DNA from: Dyella_B sp035486915
Lineage (GTDB): Bacteria > Pseudomonadota > Gammaproteobacteria > Xanthomonadales > Rhodanobacteraceae
Assembly (NCBI RefSeq): GCF_035486915.1
Contig: NZ_DATHMR010000113.1
Location: 1 to 23,637 of the forward strand
Length of the DNA stretch: 23,637 bases
Reading direction: 5' to 3'
How positions within the stretch are numbered: position 1 is the stretch's first letter; the number at the start of each line of letters is the position of its first letter. Below are positions 22,710 through 23,637 of the stretch, piece after piece. Both the position numbers and the translations under genes were made by a program. Below the pieces are notes generated by a model. That model did no database searches. It saw nothing but the letters and a program-made list of their open reading frames with translations, and was not told the origin of the DNA.

Positions 22710-23393
22710 TCAGGCGCCATCCTGCAGGCGCGCCAGCGATGCGGTAACAGTGGCCGAAATCATCTTCAGGAACATCGTGCCCATGCCGGGTTGGAAGTGA
22801 TCGGCATCGCGGCTGCCGATCGCCAGCAAACCGTATTCGCCCAGCGGCATCACCGCCGCCGAACGAATGTCGGGTGCCTGTTGACCAAACAATCGATACA
22901 GACGCTCGGCCGAAAGGCGTCCTGAAATGGGTTCATGATGCGCGAGGAAATCTGCAAATTCCGGCATGTCGGCACGGCCGCCCGGTTCGTGCATCAACCA
23001 CTCGGCGGGCGGCAGCGTGAGATTGCCGAACAAAACCAGTCGCACCTGATCGGTGGCAAAGTCTTCGCGCAATTTGACCACCACACTGCGCGCGGCGATC
23101 GCTGGTGTATTGGCGCGCAGCACCGCGACGTTGAGATCGTGCACGCGATGCATCAGGCGTTCGTTCTGGGCGGCGATCTCGGTGAGCTCGCTGAATCTGC
23201 GTTCCAGTTCGGCGTTTTTGTCGCGCAGTGTTTGCAGCTGATAGGCCGCCAGCGAAGCCACCGCGCCCTGTTCGCGTGGCATCGTCAAAACATTCGCCAA
23301 TTCCGGATAGTCGCTGAGAAAGTCCGGATGCTCGCGCAGATAAGCGGCGATATCGCTGGCTTTCATCGTTTCGTCGAGCAGGGCGTTGGTCAT
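22710..23393 (-). CDS. DUF484 family protein (YigA-like, GAF-type fold)
   Basis: The 227-aa product matches the DUF484 family found between dapF and xerC in many proteobacteria (yigA in E. coli). The N terminus (KASDIAAYLREHPDFLSDYPELANVLTMPRE) holds the family's HPDFL motif, followed by a likely coiled coil (about 48-85, LQTLRDKNAELERRFSELTEIAAQNERLMHRVHDL) and a C-terminal GAF-like region with AAVMPLGEYGLLAIGSRDADHFQPGMGTMFL. No biochemical function is established that I can state. ATG 23393 has GAGG about eight nt upstream; the frame runs on toward dapF but without family similarity. Position suggests cotranscription with dapF and xerC. Confidence 0.92.
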   Translation of the reverse strand: MTNALLDETMKASDIAAYLREHPDFLSDYPELANVLTMPREQGAVASLAAYQLQTLRDKNAELERRFSELTEIAAQNERLMHRVHDLNVAVLRANTPAIAARSVVVKLREDFATDQVRLVLFGNLTLPPAEWLMHEPGGRADMPEFADFLAHHEPISGRLSAERLYRLFGQQAPDIRSAAVMPLGEYGLLAIGSRDADHFQPGMGTMFLKMISATVTASLARLQDGA

Positions 23394-23467
23394 GCGCGAA
23401 ACCTCGATCCGGAAAACGTAAGGCGGTGAGCCGCCGGGTCCGAGTGTGCGATGGACGCGCCTGCGCA

Positions 23468-23637
23468 TCAATCACCGTGTTGCGGATCCAGCCATTCACC
23501 TTCGAAGACAAACGTGGCCGGACCGGTCATCCACAACCGCTCGCCGGGGCCGTTCCAATCGATTTGCAGGCTGCCGCCAGGCAGGTCTACCTGTACATGT
23601 GCGTCGACTTCGCCGCGTTGGCGCAACACGGCCATGG
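23468..23637 (-). CDS. dapF: Diaminopimelate epimerase, C-terminal fragment (5' end outside window)
   Basis: DapF converts LL- to meso-diaminopimelate for lysine and peptidoglycan synthesis. Only the last 55 or so residues are seen: AVLRQRGEVDAHVQVDLPGGSLQIDWNGPGERLWMTGPATFVFEGEW, which matches the family ending (LPGG-L-I-W, then MTGPA--VFEGE). The stop TGA is at 23470-23468, and 74 bp separate it from the DUF484 start. The frame is open to the window edge, so the rest of the gene lies outside. Context with DUF484 and xerC supports the call. Confidence 0.9.
   Translation of the reverse strand, partial: MAVLRQRGEVDAHVQVDLPGGSLQIDWNGPGERLWMTGPATFVFEGEWLDPQHGD

Overview
The window is a stretch of bacterial chromosome centred on the replication origin. 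GC-rich coding, the block dnaA-dnaN-recF-gyrB followed by a TPR gene, tonB-exbB-exbD-exbD and pdxJ, and the block dapF-DUF484-xerC-hslV-hslU point to the Xanthomonadales (Lysobacterales). Protein flavour suggests a Rhodanobacteraceae-like genus (Dyella/Rhodanobacter/Frateuria type), but the genus is inference.

Left part (1-6258). The 3' end of acs and a short Sfp-type phosphopantetheinyl transferase gene precede pdxJ, all on +. pdxJ converges on the minus-strand TonB energy-transduction operon (tonB-exbB-exbD1-exbD2) across a strong bidirectional terminator. Upstream of tonB lies an 18-bp perfect palindrome over a possible promoter, then a secreted TPR-repeat protein gene.

Origin part (6259-15064). 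gyrB, recF, dnaN and dnaA run leftward; rpmH, rnpA, yidC and mnmE run rightward. The dnaN-dnaA gap (11023-11268) carries four DnaA-box matches and AT-rich tracts, so it is the likely oriC; two more near-matches lie between dnaA and rpmH. recF contains two perfect 16-bp parS sites, one of them just upstream of an extended -10 promoter for gyrB. An intrinsic terminator separates dnaN from recF, and a terminator-like hairpin sits inside the rnpA reading frame.

Right part (15065-23637). mnmE meets a stand-alone ribokinase gene stop-to-stop. A small secreted Spy/CpxP-like gene diverges from yfcG (glutathione-dependent disulfide reductase type), followed by a 204-aa protein of unknown family. The operon dapF(partial)-DUF484-xerC-hslV-hslU runs leftward to 19712. 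Several GC-rich extragenic palindromes, including a paired REP-like element between hslV and hslU, decorate the intergenic spaces.

No mobile element, prophage, CRISPR array, toxin-antitoxin or defence locus is visible. This is a conserved housekeeping region, and I see no convincing new multigene system. The interest lies in regulatory DNA embedded in or between core genes and in a few residue-level departures, notably in YidC.
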